Positions 38,001 through 56,220 are shown, counted from the stretch's first letter. The stretch is DNA of 64,000 nt from Sistotremastrum niveocremeum HHB9708 (GCA_001630475.1 KV419433.1:22928-86927), one strand, 5' to 3'. Notes: generated by a model not told the origin, from the letters alone. Numbers and translations are program-made.

Positions 38001-41000
38001 CTTCAAATGGAGCGGCTCCGTCTCCTGAGTTCGAGAAGACAATGTTGCGAGTGCTGAGAATCACGCACCGAACCCTCGAAATCCAAAGCATCTTCATTGA
38101 GGTCCTCACTCCCCTGCTCTCCGACATCGATACATCGTCTTTACTTCCTACGTCCTCCGGTCCATTTATGTCAAGTTCAATCACTGGACTCGATCAGCGA
38201 TTGGTTTGGAGCCCTGATTGCGTCATTTCCATTGGCCTGTGTATCACCTATGGATCGGAAGAAGAACTAGTTTTGATGGGCATCCGAACCCTCGCAATCC
38301 TTAGCGCAAGTCCGTCTTGGACCGCTATGGATCAAGTCAATATAGTTGGTTCTCGAAGACACGTCAATCGACTCGCAGTTGCACTGGAAAGGAATGCGGA
38401 TTCTCAGCTCATTCTTAACGCATTCGTGAGGATGTTGAATGAAGATGTCATCGGATTCGTATCCGAACCTGATGTTCAGGCTACAACCGGAGCTGGAGCG
38501 CCTATCGAAGATCTTTATCGGCCTTCATTGATCGAGGCTATCCGATGGGAAATATTGGATCTCCTGTTGGATAATACCAGCGCGAACAGACAAGGCCCCA
38601 ACCTAGGACATTTGTTGCTTGGTTTCATCGAGAGTGGGAACGAGCTCATACTTCAAGATCCGAGAGAAGCAGGAGCGAGGATATCATGCTTGCATATCAT
38701 CCTGAACCTGCTTAATCGTGGTGTTCCTCGTGTATCTGGCGCTCTGTCGAAGTCCACGCATCCGGTCGTGGAACTCGACACCAGACCGCTGTACGAAACA
38801 AATCCTGCTCTGGCGGAGAAATGTTATAGGTTGATCTATCAACTCTGTACTCAGGATCTTACCCGCGAGACAACGATGCGGTATCTCCGTACTCGAGAGA
38901 ACTTCTTCGTACGACATTTGTCAGCCATGCCTTCAGCCATCCCCGTCCCCCCGTCCTCTGAAGACGGAGCGATGGGCCAGATTCATTATTCGGATCAGAC
39001 CCAGGTGTCCACATCCTGCGAAACAATCGTGGCTTTCCTGAGATTGAGATCATGGGTAGTTGAGGCTGTCGCACAAGAAGTTCATCTTCTCACGCGCGCT
39101 GGACAAGTCAACCGGGTGCAGGAGATTTTAGAGATCCTCTTCGGTTTGAGCTCGGACCGATCTGCTGAAGAAGAGGAAGAAATCGATGAGTATGGAATGA
39201 TGGGCGGGTTCAATCCCTCGACCTTTGATCCTGGTCAATCGTTGACTAAGATTGTCGAATTATTCTATTCGTTCGATTTCGACTGGGAAGAATCTTACGA
39301 AGTTACTCAAGTTCCTATACAGTTCTATTCTGGCATTAATCTCCTTGCATCCATCCGGACGGATTATGCAGGCTGCGAGCTTGTCGACCGGGATACTCTC
39401 ATACAGATGCTCCAGGAAGCGAAGAATCAGCTTCAGCCCCAGCTCACCACGGATGCGCAGAAGACGCAATTGGAAATCGAGACGTCGTATATCCTTGCCA
39501 GCTGCACGATTGAGAATCATCGAAGAGAGATTCAGCATGCGAAAGGTGTCGGGCTGGACTCTTGGAGACGGCTCCTGGATATTTGCCTTGCCAAATGCTT
39601 CGATCGCTTACCACACGACCGTCGGGAGTCGGTTTTGATTGACCTGCTCCGAGCTCTTCCTCCCACTATTCGTTCAGGGGCTTTATCTGCGCAGGCAACG
39701 GTCTCGCTATCGGAGACTATTGTGTCGCTGATGACGAAACTGCGGGCGGACCGATATCAGCAAGTGATAGTACAGTCACCCGTCGACGATTCTTACGCGG
39801 CGACGCTCCCCACTGAAAACCTTCTCACTCTCCTCAAAAGCATTCTTGAATGCATCTTGGACAATAGTCAGCTGGAACTCGTCCGAGGAAACCTTTATGC
39901 TGCACTGATCAACTTCCTTAATCTTGTTGACTCAAGTCGTCGGCAAACACCCTCAAGTGCCGACTCGCATGCGTCAATTGCGAGATTGAATATGTCGCAG
40001 ACATTGGATGACGTTTCTTCCTTCAATGGGGACTCGAGCTCTCTCGATCTTTCATTCAGCCAGCGCCCCTCCAAAGCTCCTCGTTCAGATCTGGAGTCCG
40101 GAACATTGGAAGTCCTCAGCATGGTGGTGGAAAAGCTCATGCAGGTTGTAGCCCGAGACGCTATCGACGGAACCGAGGTTTGGAGATCTGTAGCCTTAAC
40201 CTTTCTCGATTCCCTCATCAGGATCTCGAGATCCGAGAAGTCGCACCCGGTCCTGACAACGCTCGCAAAGCAGGGTGCTTTGTACACGCTCGTTCGTGGG
40301 ATCAAAGATATCGACGCGGATATCGAGATGCTCTATGATCCTGATCCAAGTCAGTGTTTCACGCTATCTGCACACTCTTGCGCCTGACCATGACTTCAGT
40401 GAACCTCAACTCCCTCTATGTCTATGAGGCACGTATGGCGTTGCTTACACGAATTGCTCAGACTCGACAAGGTGCCGAGCGCTTAGTGGACTCGCGGCTG
40501 TTCCCTGTCCTGACGCAATGCGAATTCATTGACGCTAAGCCTGAAGCAGATCGAAATATACTTGGTGAGGTCCATCTCCTCCCACGTTTCTATCACTCAT
40601 TGTGTGCTAGATGCGTCGAGTTTCCTGCCAAACGCCCTTCATCGCTACCATCAGCTCCTGTTGCCGGCGCTCCAGCTCATCGACAGCGTCCTTGCAACCC
40701 TTGGCTCCTCCTCTAAGCAGGCATCCAAACAGGCGCGTTGCCCAACCAGTCCGATCTATTCACACTAATATACAGACAGGCCTTCGACTTCCTCATTGCT
40801 CACCGTGAAACGATCACCATCCTCCTAAAGGACAACAGTTCCGAAATATCCTTGGCTTCATTCCAGGATCGACAACTCCTCGTCTCCATCTGCTCATATG
40901 TTTTCCCAAGCATCGAACGCACGAAATTGGTGGGTTCCTCATGTGATTTGCGCCTTGGGCGCATAGGCGCCGTCTCTGATGGAGGTAATATATTGACAGG

Positions 41001-42282
41001 GCCCTGCGGATTTTGGACCCATCCATGCTGCGGTAGCGAATATTGGTGCACGTTGCCTGGTCCCTTCACGCTGGCATCAGATGCCGCGACCTTTGAATGA
41101 TGCCGAATTGGTGGCTCAGGCTACTACTGTTGGTATGCACGTGTCGCATGTCAAATAATTCACGTTTCTCATTCATCCTAGATGTAGGGGGTCGACATGT
41201 TACAAAATTTGACGTAATGGTACAGACGTCGCTCAAATCTCTGAAATATTGGGTCATCAACTATCTTTCAACGTCGAGTAATTCCATGGGTAAGTTTGGC
41301 AAAAATATTCGCCGAAGTTTTGCTTACGTCATCACGGATTTTGCGGCAGGCCTCGACTTCAGACGCGTCCTCAGCGCGTCGACCGCTCAGAAGACTGATA
41401 CCACTGCACATGGTCTAGGCACGTATCTTCTCTTCTCTTCAGGCAGTGCAAGTAACTGACATCCTCGCTTCAGTCCTCCAACCTTCGATCGGCGATGCTA
41501 TCTTTGCGCTCGGAAGCATATTCGACCAACTGACAGACGTTCTTCGTCAAGTCAGTAACCTCTCACACAAGCTAGCCAACAAGGAGAGCGTAGATGCTAT
41601 GGAAGTCAGCAATGTGAGTCTTCTTCGCTACCGTCTTTCCGAAGAGCGTCAGCTCACTCGGTGATAGATCGTACGATCTTCGGGCGTTCTCTTCATCAAA
41701 GATCTGCAGACCCCTCAGCAAAGAAGCTTCGCCTTCCGTGAAATCGAACGACAGAGAAACGAAGCAGCGGCAGAGGTCCTGACATTCATTCGTAAGCCCC
41801 TGTCTCTCAAAGGCACAGCATTGGAAGACTGATGCATTCGTGGCATCGTCAGATTCTTTGGAAGTACTGTTACTGCTGATATGGAGGCATCTGGACTACT
41901 TCCTCAGTGGTCGACATCTGGAGGAACATTTGACGCAGAGTGATAGTTCGTCAGGTGGTCCTATTTCATTGACTGCTTCGAGAGTTGGGAATCCCCGCTC
42001 GCTGCATCATGTCGATCTCGGTGCACTACGCAATGAAGCTGCCGCACAGCTTATCCCTATCGTAGAAAAGGTCGAATCGCAAGTCTTGGTATGTAGATCT
42101 TCAAACCTGGCTGTTACGAGAATATTGACAGTCTGCTATAGCCTACGGAGATAGTCGGCAAAGACCTTAACTCGCGTCAATCCTTCACGCATATTGTCTG
42201 CAGAAAAATACGAGATACGCTCTCGTTAAAAGCGATCGGAGATGTAAACGAAGATGATACATCAGATTTACGAGCATACTAG
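35086..42282 (+). CDS. NUP192: Nuclear pore inner-ring scaffold Nup192/Nup205
   Basis: A large alpha-solenoid of the nuclear pore inner ring that holds the channel nucleoporins. Thirteen exons: 35086-35254, 35303-35740, 35793-40349, 40400-40564, 40611-40732, 40780-40929, 41000-41132, 41182-41289, 41350-41412, 41447-41613, 41668-41791, 41853-42088 and 42142-42282 (2190 residues). The N-terminus fits the family: LITATQTLRSLFDIPP, then SGKAKIGDRTLVLN after a 48-base in-frame intron, and GGTLGRTALELRHNYLIQER. The long middle exon is helical repeats with a Gln/Pro-rich insert (bases 37020-37130). The C-terminal third sits in ten small exons. Two introns are unusual: 40733-40779 starts with GC, and 41413-41446 would be only 34 bases, so those junctions are less sure. 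The ATG at 35086 follows a GTG in frame. Confidence 0.9.
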
Positions 42283-42444
42283 TTAGCAGCAGATAGCCCT
42301 TAATGATCAAGTTGAATTACACGGTAGTGATAAATTGAAAGAAAGAACAAGTTCCGAGGGGTATATATATATATTATGTAGTCCGCTGGAGTCGACGTGA
42401 ATGATAAAAATTAAGATACATGCGTCTCTGCTATGCGATGGGTC

Positions 42445-43298
42445 TTAGCGTGGTAGGAGGCTGCCTGCGCCGCGCAGTGCGAGGGCTCCGCCGAAGCGCA
42501 GCGTTTGAGTACCTCCAGGGAAATAGGCTGCAACGTATGAGACGAGAGCAACGACCTGTGTTTCAATGATGATTGTTTTGGCAATACAACGATGAGAAGA
42601 GGACGTACCTGCACGATGGCTGATATCAGGGAGCCCAGATAGGATTTGAGCTGCGGTAGAGCTTCGTGAGGACATTGTAACCGAGATAAGGACGAAGACA
42701 TACGCCGAGTGAGAAGTAGAGTGTTAGCCCCAGACTCGCGAAGTAAGCGGCGGAGAATGGTAATCTCTCTTTGCTCAGAAGATGTTTGATATGATTCCAG
42801 GGGCCCACGAGAACGGCGAAACTGGTTTCAAGTTTCAATTAGCAAGAAGTGATATGATTGGAAGAGAGCCACGTACCCGAACATGACGAGAAGGCTGCCC
42901 AGACTGAATGCTAAGGCGAATTTTCCAGGCTTGATGGCGAGCAATGGGAGCGTTAGGAATGCGACGAAGAAACAAGCTGCTGCGCCTAGCAAGCAAGCCC
43001 CGAATCCAAGCAATCTGTTCGGTATCGTCAATGTAGCAAACCAAATGACACTCAATATCTTGTCATACCTTTCCCATCGACTCAAAGCAAAGTACGCCTC
43101 CTCCTCATTCGATCTTTCTGACGAGCGCAGCGGCACATATCCACCCGCAAACGAAGTGATTCTCGAGAAGACACTATCGGAAGCAGCAGGTGCAGAAGCC
43201 TGAGCAGCTTGTGAATCGTCGGTTACACCTCGCGCCCATTTGAACTGTGAAAGAGATGAACGGAAGTTCTGTTCAGTCGAGGCTGGTGGTGCAGGCAT
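42445..43298 (-). CDS. SFT2: SFT2-type vesicle transport membrane protein
   Basis: A small tetraspan protein of Golgi and endosome membranes that helps retrograde vesicle fusion. Exons (minus): 43069-43298, 42877-43014, 42704-42821, 42609-42650 and 42445-42555 (212 residues). After a polar N-terminal part (about 75 residues) come the family blocks FALSRWERLLGFGACLLG, AFLTLPLLAIKPGKFALAF, GSLLVMFGFAVLVGPWNH, then YFASLGLTLYFSLG, SLISAIVQVVALVSYVAAYF and the conserved ending PGGTQTLRFGG. The first intron is 54 bases, in frame and stop-free, but removing it restores the family sequence WERLLGFG. It converges on NUP192 with only 162 bases between the stop codons. Confidence 0.93.
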
Positions 43299-47981
<4,683 letters not shown>

Positions 47982-48329
47982 ATTTTCTTCTTTGTATCTG
48001 GGTCCTTGTATTTTATGAAACACTATTCTTGACGAAGTCACGCATGGGGTAATAGGTTGTCCCAGTGGGATGGGAGATCTGTGTGAGAGAAAAACTATTG
48101 AATGTGTTAGACGACTTTTTTACGCATACAATTCTACTAAATTATCATCATCATATCGCGAGAGTTGCAAGCATGAAGTCCCGATGAATTTTTTTTCGAT
48201 GCGTTAAGTCACACTTGTGACGCCCCGAATCCGATCTCGCCAAGCAACTGCCCGAGCAACTGCCTCGCTGCCACGCTGCCGCCGTTGTCTCCTCTTAGTG
48301 CTCCTCTATCCGAAACGAACCTTGTGATG
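47982..48329. other. Convergent intergenic region
   Basis: 3' flanks of the GMC oxidase and the DUF6535 gene. Nothing else is seen. Confidence 0.5.
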
Positions 48330-51300
48330 CTATAGGCGTAATTTGAGAGCGTTACCGGCAGGATCCTCTTCGATAGGTGGCTCGTGTCCGTCCAGATCTC
48401 CTAAGGCTACTTCATCTCCCATATTGATGTGGATGGAAGAGGGAGTACTTGATCGACGCTCGCGGCCGACGGGAAGCTGGACCTCAGGATTTTTCTCATG
48501 CTCGGGGTGTGGATCGTTACTGTCAAATGACGTTCGAGAAGCCGTTTGTGGAGAGTCTGGGAGCGGTGGGAGTCGCAAAGCCCAATCTCCGTCTACTGGA
48601 ACTGGCAACTTTTCAGTCAATGATCGTACACACAAGAGAAAGGATTCACCAGTTATGCCGAGGCGTTCTAGACTGGAAAATTCTTGCGCCCTTCGAGAAT
48701 CTGCATCCTGGCGTTCCTCTGATTCTTCCTCTGATTTCGTTGATGAGGTATCATCGGCTGTGCGAAAATGTAAGACTAGTCTTCCTCAAACTTCAAAACT
48801 GAGATCTATACCTGTGCATAGGTCAGCTAGAACGTTGGCAATCTGGGTTTTCAGCACTTCTAACTCTTCCTGTTCTAATCTCGCAACCTTATCGGACATG
48901 AGGAGATTTGCCAAGTACGACGCTGTGAACCGTGAATGATTTGGCATCCGCTGAAGATAGAAGAGCATAGTGCTCAAATCTTTAAAGTCGAAGTGATTCA
49001 ACAACCTGTCAAAAGAAGGACCTTTGAGGAGCACTTGACGGAGTACTATGTCATTCATATCGAGCTGATGCTCTGAGATCTTCGGACCACGCATATCTCC
49101 TGTCTCAAGAATCGGGCGAATGAATCCTAGCACTCTGAGAATGAAGTGTAAAGCGTTCCCTTCCGACTCCAGCTGAGATGAATTGCGAGAAGGTAGTGCA
49201 TGCAGAAGACGATTAAAGTGATCCAGAATATCCATCTCTTTTCCTTCCACAAATTCCTTTGCCAGTTCATAGGCATCGTTCGGCAGTGGACCAGGCCACT
49301 GCACGTAGAATTCTAGGATCGAGATACGAGAGGCCAGGCTCAATGGTTCAATTGGAAGTGTCCGATTCCAAGCCGCGGATTGGCCGTCATATTCTTGCCA
49401 TTCAGGGATAAGCGGTATCAGTCTGCTCAGTATGACGGCGTTGTCTTCAATCCGAGGGAAAGCGAGTTGTACGGGCGTGGCTTCTAACGGGGGGAAATCG
49501 GACCGAAGTGTACGGAATGCAGGCGAATCAGCAAGACCCCATGCAACAAGAGTTGGCAATGGTATTTCAGACCCAATATCTGATATTCGCTCCAACTCCT
49601 CGCGGATAGATGTGACAACATCTATTAGTGAACGTGTCAGCCCATGGTCGAAAATAAAATTGGGTGCTTACCTAGAGGACGCTCAAGTCGTGTCACAGAT
49701 CCTTGAGTATCGCTTGGACCATTCGCAATTGCCTGTCTGGGAAGTGCAAAAGCTGCAGGTACCAGAGGATGTCAATCGGAGGGACTGAGTAATGGATAAA
49801 TGCTTACGATCCCACCGCATCAACGCATGATAGATATTTTGGGATATTTGAGCGTAAACAACATCTGACTTGTAATTCCAATCCTTGCTTGTGCGGAGTT
49901 TTAGGACTGCGAGGAAAAACAGGCCGATCAGGAGGCGATAGGTCTCATCCACTCGAAAATCATCAGGGAGGAGATTTATGAAGAAGGAAAGAGCTTCCAA
50001 TTGTGCTGGACTAAGGGAGCGGATTCGACGTATTTGTTGGGCATCTTTCGAAGATCCATGAAAGCTAGCGTCCAAGATGGAATAAAATCCCGCTAGACTA
50101 GTCCTCGGCAATTCGCGAGCATCTGCTGCATCTCGACTAAAACCACCTCGGACATGGACCAGAATGTCGATCAAAGAACGCCGCTGTGCCTCTATTGTAC
50201 CTGTTCTCGCTGCGAAGGCACATATGCGAGGAATATATCTCTGTTCCCGTCCTTTGAGAAGGGCCGGTATGACGTCGTCGACATCCGCCTCGTCTGTTCG
50301 GAGATCCTCGGACCACATCAGGCAGCACTCGAATGTGGAGGATTGGACCTCGGTGTCTAAGGTGTCGGTGATGAAATCATTGTCGGTGTATCCACCTGCT
50401 TTCCATTCTCTGACCGAGGCCAGAAATAATGCGTAGCGCAGTGAGTAGGTATTCGGCGGATCGGTTGCCAAAGGTTTGCAATGACGAAGAGCAGCCACCA
50501 TAGCTCGATCACACGAAGGGTGATGAACGATGGAGGACCAATCTTCCACCACGGGTAGTGTGATTTCAACGAGAGCTATAAACGCGGCTTTTCTTAGGAC
50601 AGAGTTGGCATTCAGGTACTCCTTATGCCTCTCCTTGAGACCATGAGAGACGATTGAGACAATCGTTTTCGAGTCTATGAATACCGAATATTAGCCCATG
50701 GGAAGATCTGACGATTTTGTGCTTACCGAGGATCCCCTGCGAAAATTTTGGCAAGCTCTCCACCATCTTTAATTTGGTCTGATCGCTCGCGTAAGGACTC
50801 AGGGCTCGATTAACGGCTTTCCACAGTGAGCTCTTTTCGAATTGCGTAGTCTCTTTGATAACGAGATCCGTGAATAACGGTAAAACCGTCACAGCCTGAT
50901 CCGATAGAGCTTGGTCGGTCATCGTTGTGACCATATCGCAAAAATGCTTTTGTGCCTCTACCATACGTTGGTTCACGTGTATTGTTTGGGTCAATTTGCT
51001 GTCATTATCTGCCCGTTTTTGCTTGGCCTCCTGCTGAGATGTGTTACGTGTCGAGGGAAGTAATGAGTACCGATCGAGTCCAGGATATTTTGGCGACTTG
51101 TTGATGAGTGGGATGATATAATTCCTTAGCAAAAGGGAGATCGGGGACTTGAAAGGAGATTCCTCATAGAGTACAGCTAGAATAATGGTGGCCCCCACGA
51201 GAAGACCGACAAGCAAAGACAGAAGTGAAGCAGTGGCTCCTGTTAAAATCAGCAGAACAGAATGATCGTCCTCCTCAAATGGCAGGTTCCACAATTGGTA

Positions 51301-53547
51301 GAGCAGACCAAAAATGAATAAACAGATTGATCCGATCAGGAAAGGGTTCAGACCATTCAGTATCGGTGACAACCAACGCTCGGCACGCTCGAATCTGTCT
51401 TTCAAGCGCATCGTTTTTTCGGAAGCCTTCATGTTGCGAGGAATGCGCGTAAGGTATCCAATCCAACCACGTCCGAAAACAGCAACAACGGCACAAAGAA
51501 GCTACCGGACTCGTGAACTTACAAATATCGCCAATGCTAATAGACGAACTCACGCTGACGATGAGAGAACCGTACCAAAACAAGGTAGCAATCTCATCAG
51601 ATTTGGCAGGTACAAAAGGGACGGGAGTCAAAAATGTCGTCGGTACTTTCAGGCCATTCAGAATGCCGATTTGGATGACTATCTCGGTCAGATTCGCCAC
51701 GATCAGAGTTGTATCCGAGTCAGGGGGCGGAGACAAATTCTGGGTCACTTGAAGCAAGAAGGCGGTGACAATCGCGGAAAATAGGGCGATCTGTAATCCA
51801 GTGCTCAGGAATTTGTAGCGAATCTGACCAGTAAACTCACAAATATCAGAGTGGTATCGAGACCTTGCATCCACAGATCCGCTTTCTCTTGGATCTGCTC
51901 TACAGCTGCTCGTAAAATAGCAGTCCAACTGCGCTCATGATCCCATTCAATGCTTTTGGATTGTTCAGACGTTTGTTCTGGGTGACTATGATCAAATATA
52001 AAATCTTGGAAATTATGAAGCCTTGCCTTTCTCTGCTTTCGCTTTCAGAAATGCCAAACACTCGGTCTGTTGCCTGAGAAGCTGCATGTATTCTCGATTG
52101 ATGTTGGCTGAATTCCCCGCATAAGATATCAATGGTTGGTCATCTCAGAATAATGCTCACCATCTGTCCCGGGAAACGGAACACCAGGACCAGATCCCCT
52201 TGGATTTGCAGGAATATTTCGACTCCTGACAGAAGGAGCAGCGGATCCTCGACGCGGAGGCACGTGATCCTCAACTGGTCTGGGTAATCTCGTGGGAGGA
52301 CGACTTGGTGCCGAATTTCGACTTGGTAGTTGGGAAGCACCGGCATGCAAATCTAGGATCTAATTGAATATCAGATGTCTCGACGGTGATTTCACGGATC
52401 GCGATACCTGGGGAAGTGTCTGCTTGTTGTAAGTTTCCAGAGGGACCGGGTCGAATTTGAGGAGCTGGTGACTGAGGTGAAAGCCTTCGCTTTCCTCTAG
52501 ATCTTTTGTGTCTCGCCCGACTTTCATCCCACCAACCTCTTTGGTCCTCAGTAGGTGCTTCCTCTGGATTCCAATCACTTTCCCAAGTGCGTGGTGCACC
52601 CCACTGCCCATCTGGATCATTCGATGGCACTTGATCTTGTCCCCAGCCGGTCAATTCGGTTGGAAGCGGAGGTGTAGGTGCGTTATCCTGATGTCCTGGT
52701 TCTTCGCCCCATGTATACCATCTGGAACCTCCAGGCGCTGCCATACTTCCCCAACTTGCAGGCCCAGGTTCTGCACCGCCCTCCCAACCAGCGTTTTGGG
52801 GTTCCCATCCTGATTCGTCTTCGGTACCCCGATCTTGCCGTGGTCGCTGTCTTGATTCCGGTTCTGAATGCTCCAAAGACTGCCTACGCTCTGGAAAATA
52901 ACCAATCGCTTCTTCCAAAGTTCGATCAAACGGATCAAATTTTCCATAATCATCGGCATCAATGGGGGGCTGATTCGAGCCCGGAACTGTAGATTCAACA
53001 TCCTGATGAATGCTTGCAACTATAGGAATCGGAGAGTTGGCTTTCGTAGGTTGAGGTGGAGTTGAAGGCTTTTGAGGAGATGGGGGGCCAATCCGAGATC
53101 GATGGCGCGACTGATGGGTCATTTCTGCCTCATCGCTAGAGTCGGTCTCTACTGTAGTCTGCCTCCTGGGAGGAATACGGACATCTGATCAAGCAAATGA
53201 ATAACTATCGTCAGTGATTTATCGTGGACCAGTGATCATGTAGGAAAATACTCACTGCGCTGAGCTCTATCGGATTCCTCGTATGAGCGATTCGGACTGG
53301 CTAATCCTGACAGTAAAATTCCTGGTGGTTGCTCGGGTGAATTTGAGAATATAGGCGATTCTGATCGCTGACGATGACTGTCCGTGTTCGTGTCTCCACG
53401 ATTGCCAACATCCAATCTACCAGGCTCTCTCTGATCTCCCGCCTGGGCCACAATGGCATCACCTGGAAGGTCTTCTGATGGAGCTGAGCGTTCCACTGTC
53501 CCATATAAAACAGCTTGCTCTTGCGCTGTTGATGCTGTACTGGACAT
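48330..53547 (-). CDS. DUF6535 membrane protein with Trp-rich disordered N-terminus
   Basis: Function unknown; the family is common in Agaricomycetes. Eleven exons (minus): 53256-53547, 52408-53184, 52161-52352, 52027-52107, 51841-51977, 51554-51790, 50727-51501, 49808-50674, 49672-49752, 48812-49621 and 48330-48757 (1558 residues). The order is: disordered part of about 440 residues with 11 Trp between 224 and 316 (GWEPQNAGWEGG, RWYTWGEE); a coil EYMQLLRQQTECL; the DUF6535 core with WMQGLDTTLIFIALFSAIVT; WYGSLIVSLLCAVVAVFG; then PFLIGSICLFIFGLLYQLW and LLSLLVGLLVGATII (four membrane segments, about 494-683). About 870 residues of helical repeat-like sequence follow. Intron 51977-52027 uses a GC donor (AAAG then GCAAGG). 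The ATG at 53547 (MSSTASTAQ) is the first in a frame that is open further up. Confidence 0.82.
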
Positions 53548-54577
53548 CGCAGCGATGCGCTGGTGATAGTGGGAACGGGCGCTTGAATGGTACGTCTCGA
53601 CGGGCTCCGGCAAACTGTTAAGATGCCGTGCCAGATACCCGGCGTACCGTAGCCGGCCTGTGATCGCCAGCAGCTTCGCCAGCCGGCCGGCCGTCGGCAC
53701 GGAACCAAATGCGCTGGTGAGCGCCTCCAAAACTCTCTTCAAAACCCATTGTCAAAACCCGCGTGCTGCACCTCTGAGCTCTGCAATGATAAAGTCTTCG
53801 TATACTGCGAAGCAATAAGTGAGATCTTCAATAAACAACATCAGGAGTTGAAAGAGAAACGTATTCCAAATGTACGTAATTTTTTCAACATTCGGCTTGA
53901 TGATATCCGACAACCTCTCATTCCGTCTCTCACTCCTCATAGAGCAAGATTGCAAGCACATGGACACTCAGCGATTAACTACAAGCGTTCGATTGCATGG
54001 GCCTCTGTTTAACCAAAACACGTGTTCACAGCCCTCGTTTTCCCTTCGAAATTTTCGGAGGACGGAACGGAACGCAGTCTTCACACGGCCTGTCTTCCGT
54101 ACTCTCACCGACTGCAATGCAAGACTTCTCCAAAACGTAGCGCTACGATCGCCTTCGATGTGCACTCAGACGCTCTCAAAAAATAGCGCTTTCCGGCGGG
54201 CATTTACGAATTTTCGGCTTCTTTGATCGTGCTTCCTCTATTGGCGCCGGGTCCCCAAGTTGGAGAAGTCTTTCGGAACAAAGATCGTCTCGAATTCATC
54301 AATTTCCAGGATTTCAGAATGGGCTATCTAGGTGATCACTTCGACTGGACGAACGGAGAATATCGCTGACTAGGAATCGCAAGGCACAACAGAAGGAGCG
54401 GGCATCATCCGCGCCCAAGTCATCTTCGAAACTTCGCAGTCCAATTTACACAGACTCCCTCATTCTCGAGCGTCTATCAATGCATGATCACGCTTGATTA
54501 CGCACGCCGTGACTGGTCTTGGCCTCGTCGAAACGCTATAAGTCGTCGACAGGATCGAGGGTCGCCGAACGGCGACC
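53548..54577. other. Divergent promoter region
   Basis: It lies between the DUF6535 gene (minus) and the surface-protein gene (plus). The frame of the DUF6535 exon 1 stays open for about 195 bases upstream of its ATG, but without another ATG. Nothing else is recognised. Confidence 0.5.
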
Positions 54578-56220
54578 ATGCCACCCACTGTGCACATGTA
54601 TCATCGACACTGGCGGCTTGCTTTAATCTGGTTGTTTCTATATACGACTCCTGCGTTCTCACAGAACCAGACTTTTACATGGTATTTTGCTGGAGTAAGT
54701 CTTGTAATTTGCAATTCATAGACAATTTTCTAATATGCTCACAGTCGACTACTCTTCCGGAATGTGGCACCATTGGAATCATTGTGGACACAAGTCCGTT
54801 ACCAAACAGTACTCAGGTTGCAAGGCCACCCTACTATATGTTGGCGTATGAAGTCAGCGGTATCGCTACTGTGTCCAACATCGGTTCAGATAGCGATGAG
54901 CTTTCATGGACTATCAAACATGCATCAGGTACGTAATTTCTCAGGTTCATAAACTAATCGGATGACCTACACCTCCGTGTATTCGTAGGGACACAACTCC
55001 TACTACAAGTCGCAGACTCTTTAGGAAATACGGGCGGCGTCGGACCAGCGGTATACAATGTCACCGGTACGTCTTCAACTCATCTCATCAACTTCTAGTC
55101 TCCACCGCTAACACGGTATGCTTACGTAGTGGGTGGTGCGACCAACTGTCATTCTTCGACTGAGACTACGCCTATTACGCTCGCTATTGAACCCCCAAAT
55201 TTAACCGTGTTGCAAAGCTGCGGTCCTTTGGTTCTAGACATTGATGGGGGAACAGCGCCTTATACCGTCTCTTTGGTTGCGACTAATTCGCCGACTGTCA
55301 AGAATGCGACGCTTCTAGACACAGAAAATCGATATACGTGGATCAATCAGAGCCCTGGGACAGATTTGATAGGTATGTTTTCTGTTCGGTTGGATATAGG
55401 GCGCTACTGAACCGATGTCAAGCCACAGTCAGCGACGCGTCAGTCAGAATTTTTAATACATACGATCTCTGCGCTGATCACATAATATCCCCACACCAGC
55501 ACAGGAAAGTATTCAAAAAGCACAGGCTTGATCCAGCTGGATGAGCACAATAATGCGACTTGTAATAGCACAAGCTTTGGCGGTCAACAACCAGGTGTAC
55601 CCGCGCCGAACGTAGCTGCACCAGGTCACACAAATATCGGTGCAATTGCCGGAGGAGTAACAGCGGGCGGACTCGCACTCATCGGCCTAGCACACATTCT
55701 GGGCCGTTTCCTTCTCCGCCGTCGTCATGCTACGCCATCATTTACGATCGAAGATCCGCCTGAAAATTATGAGGAACGAAGTGCTGAGGCGGGCCATCAT
55801 GGGAGTGGTGCTCAGGCTGTCAATCAGTACATCTTGAATGGGTCGAGTGGAAGAAAGTCGACATACATCGAGGGTGTACCATCCGTCACCCTTCAATATT
55901 CCCCTCCCGGAACAACAGCCTCGAGTCCATTGGATTCACCTCCTCCCTCGAGCTCGACGTCTTCGTCTTCTGCACACGCATCTAGCAGTTCGGAAGGCAT
56001 GCTTAAAGCTCAGCCTCTGAGCCAGCCTGAAGCTGTTCGTCCGTTATCAGTCACGGTCTCGCCGACGGTGGAATCTTCCTTCAGATCCCCGATAGTCCTG
56101 ACCGGACAGACCGCTGGTTCGGAGGTTCAAAGTCAGATCGTCCATCATATGGATGGCAGAGTAGTTGAGACGGATGTTCCACCAGCATATGAGGATCGAA
56201 TATCCAATGAGCCGAGCTGA
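54578..56220 (+). CDS. Single-pass surface protein with Ser/Pro-rich cytosolic tail
   Basis: Function unknown; the architecture resembles fungal wall-stress sensors, though without their Cys-rich WSC domain. Exons: 54578-54694, 54745-54928, 54989-55066, 55130-55372, 55429-55438 and 55500-56220 (450 residues). It has a signal peptide (residues 1-28, core WRLALIWLFLY) and an extracellular part with paired Cys (LPECGTIGI; NCHS; LQSCGPLVL; ATCNSTSF) and N-glycosylation sites. This part reads like two beta-sandwich repeats (LQVADSLGNTGG; IVSDATGKYSKS). One membrane helix, IGAIAGGVTAGGLALIGLAHI (about 257-277), is followed by an Arg stop-transfer (LLRRRH). The tail has runs of Ser and Pro and ends VPPAYEDRISNEPS. 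The fifth exon is only 10 bases (TCAGCGACGC); it is the only way I found to reach VSDATG in frame, so it needs checking. Confidence 0.75.

Noticed and set aside
53548-53742. Extension of the DUF6535 gene upstream to 53742
   Set aside because: The open frame there begins with a non-ATG codon. The first ATG in frame is at 53547.
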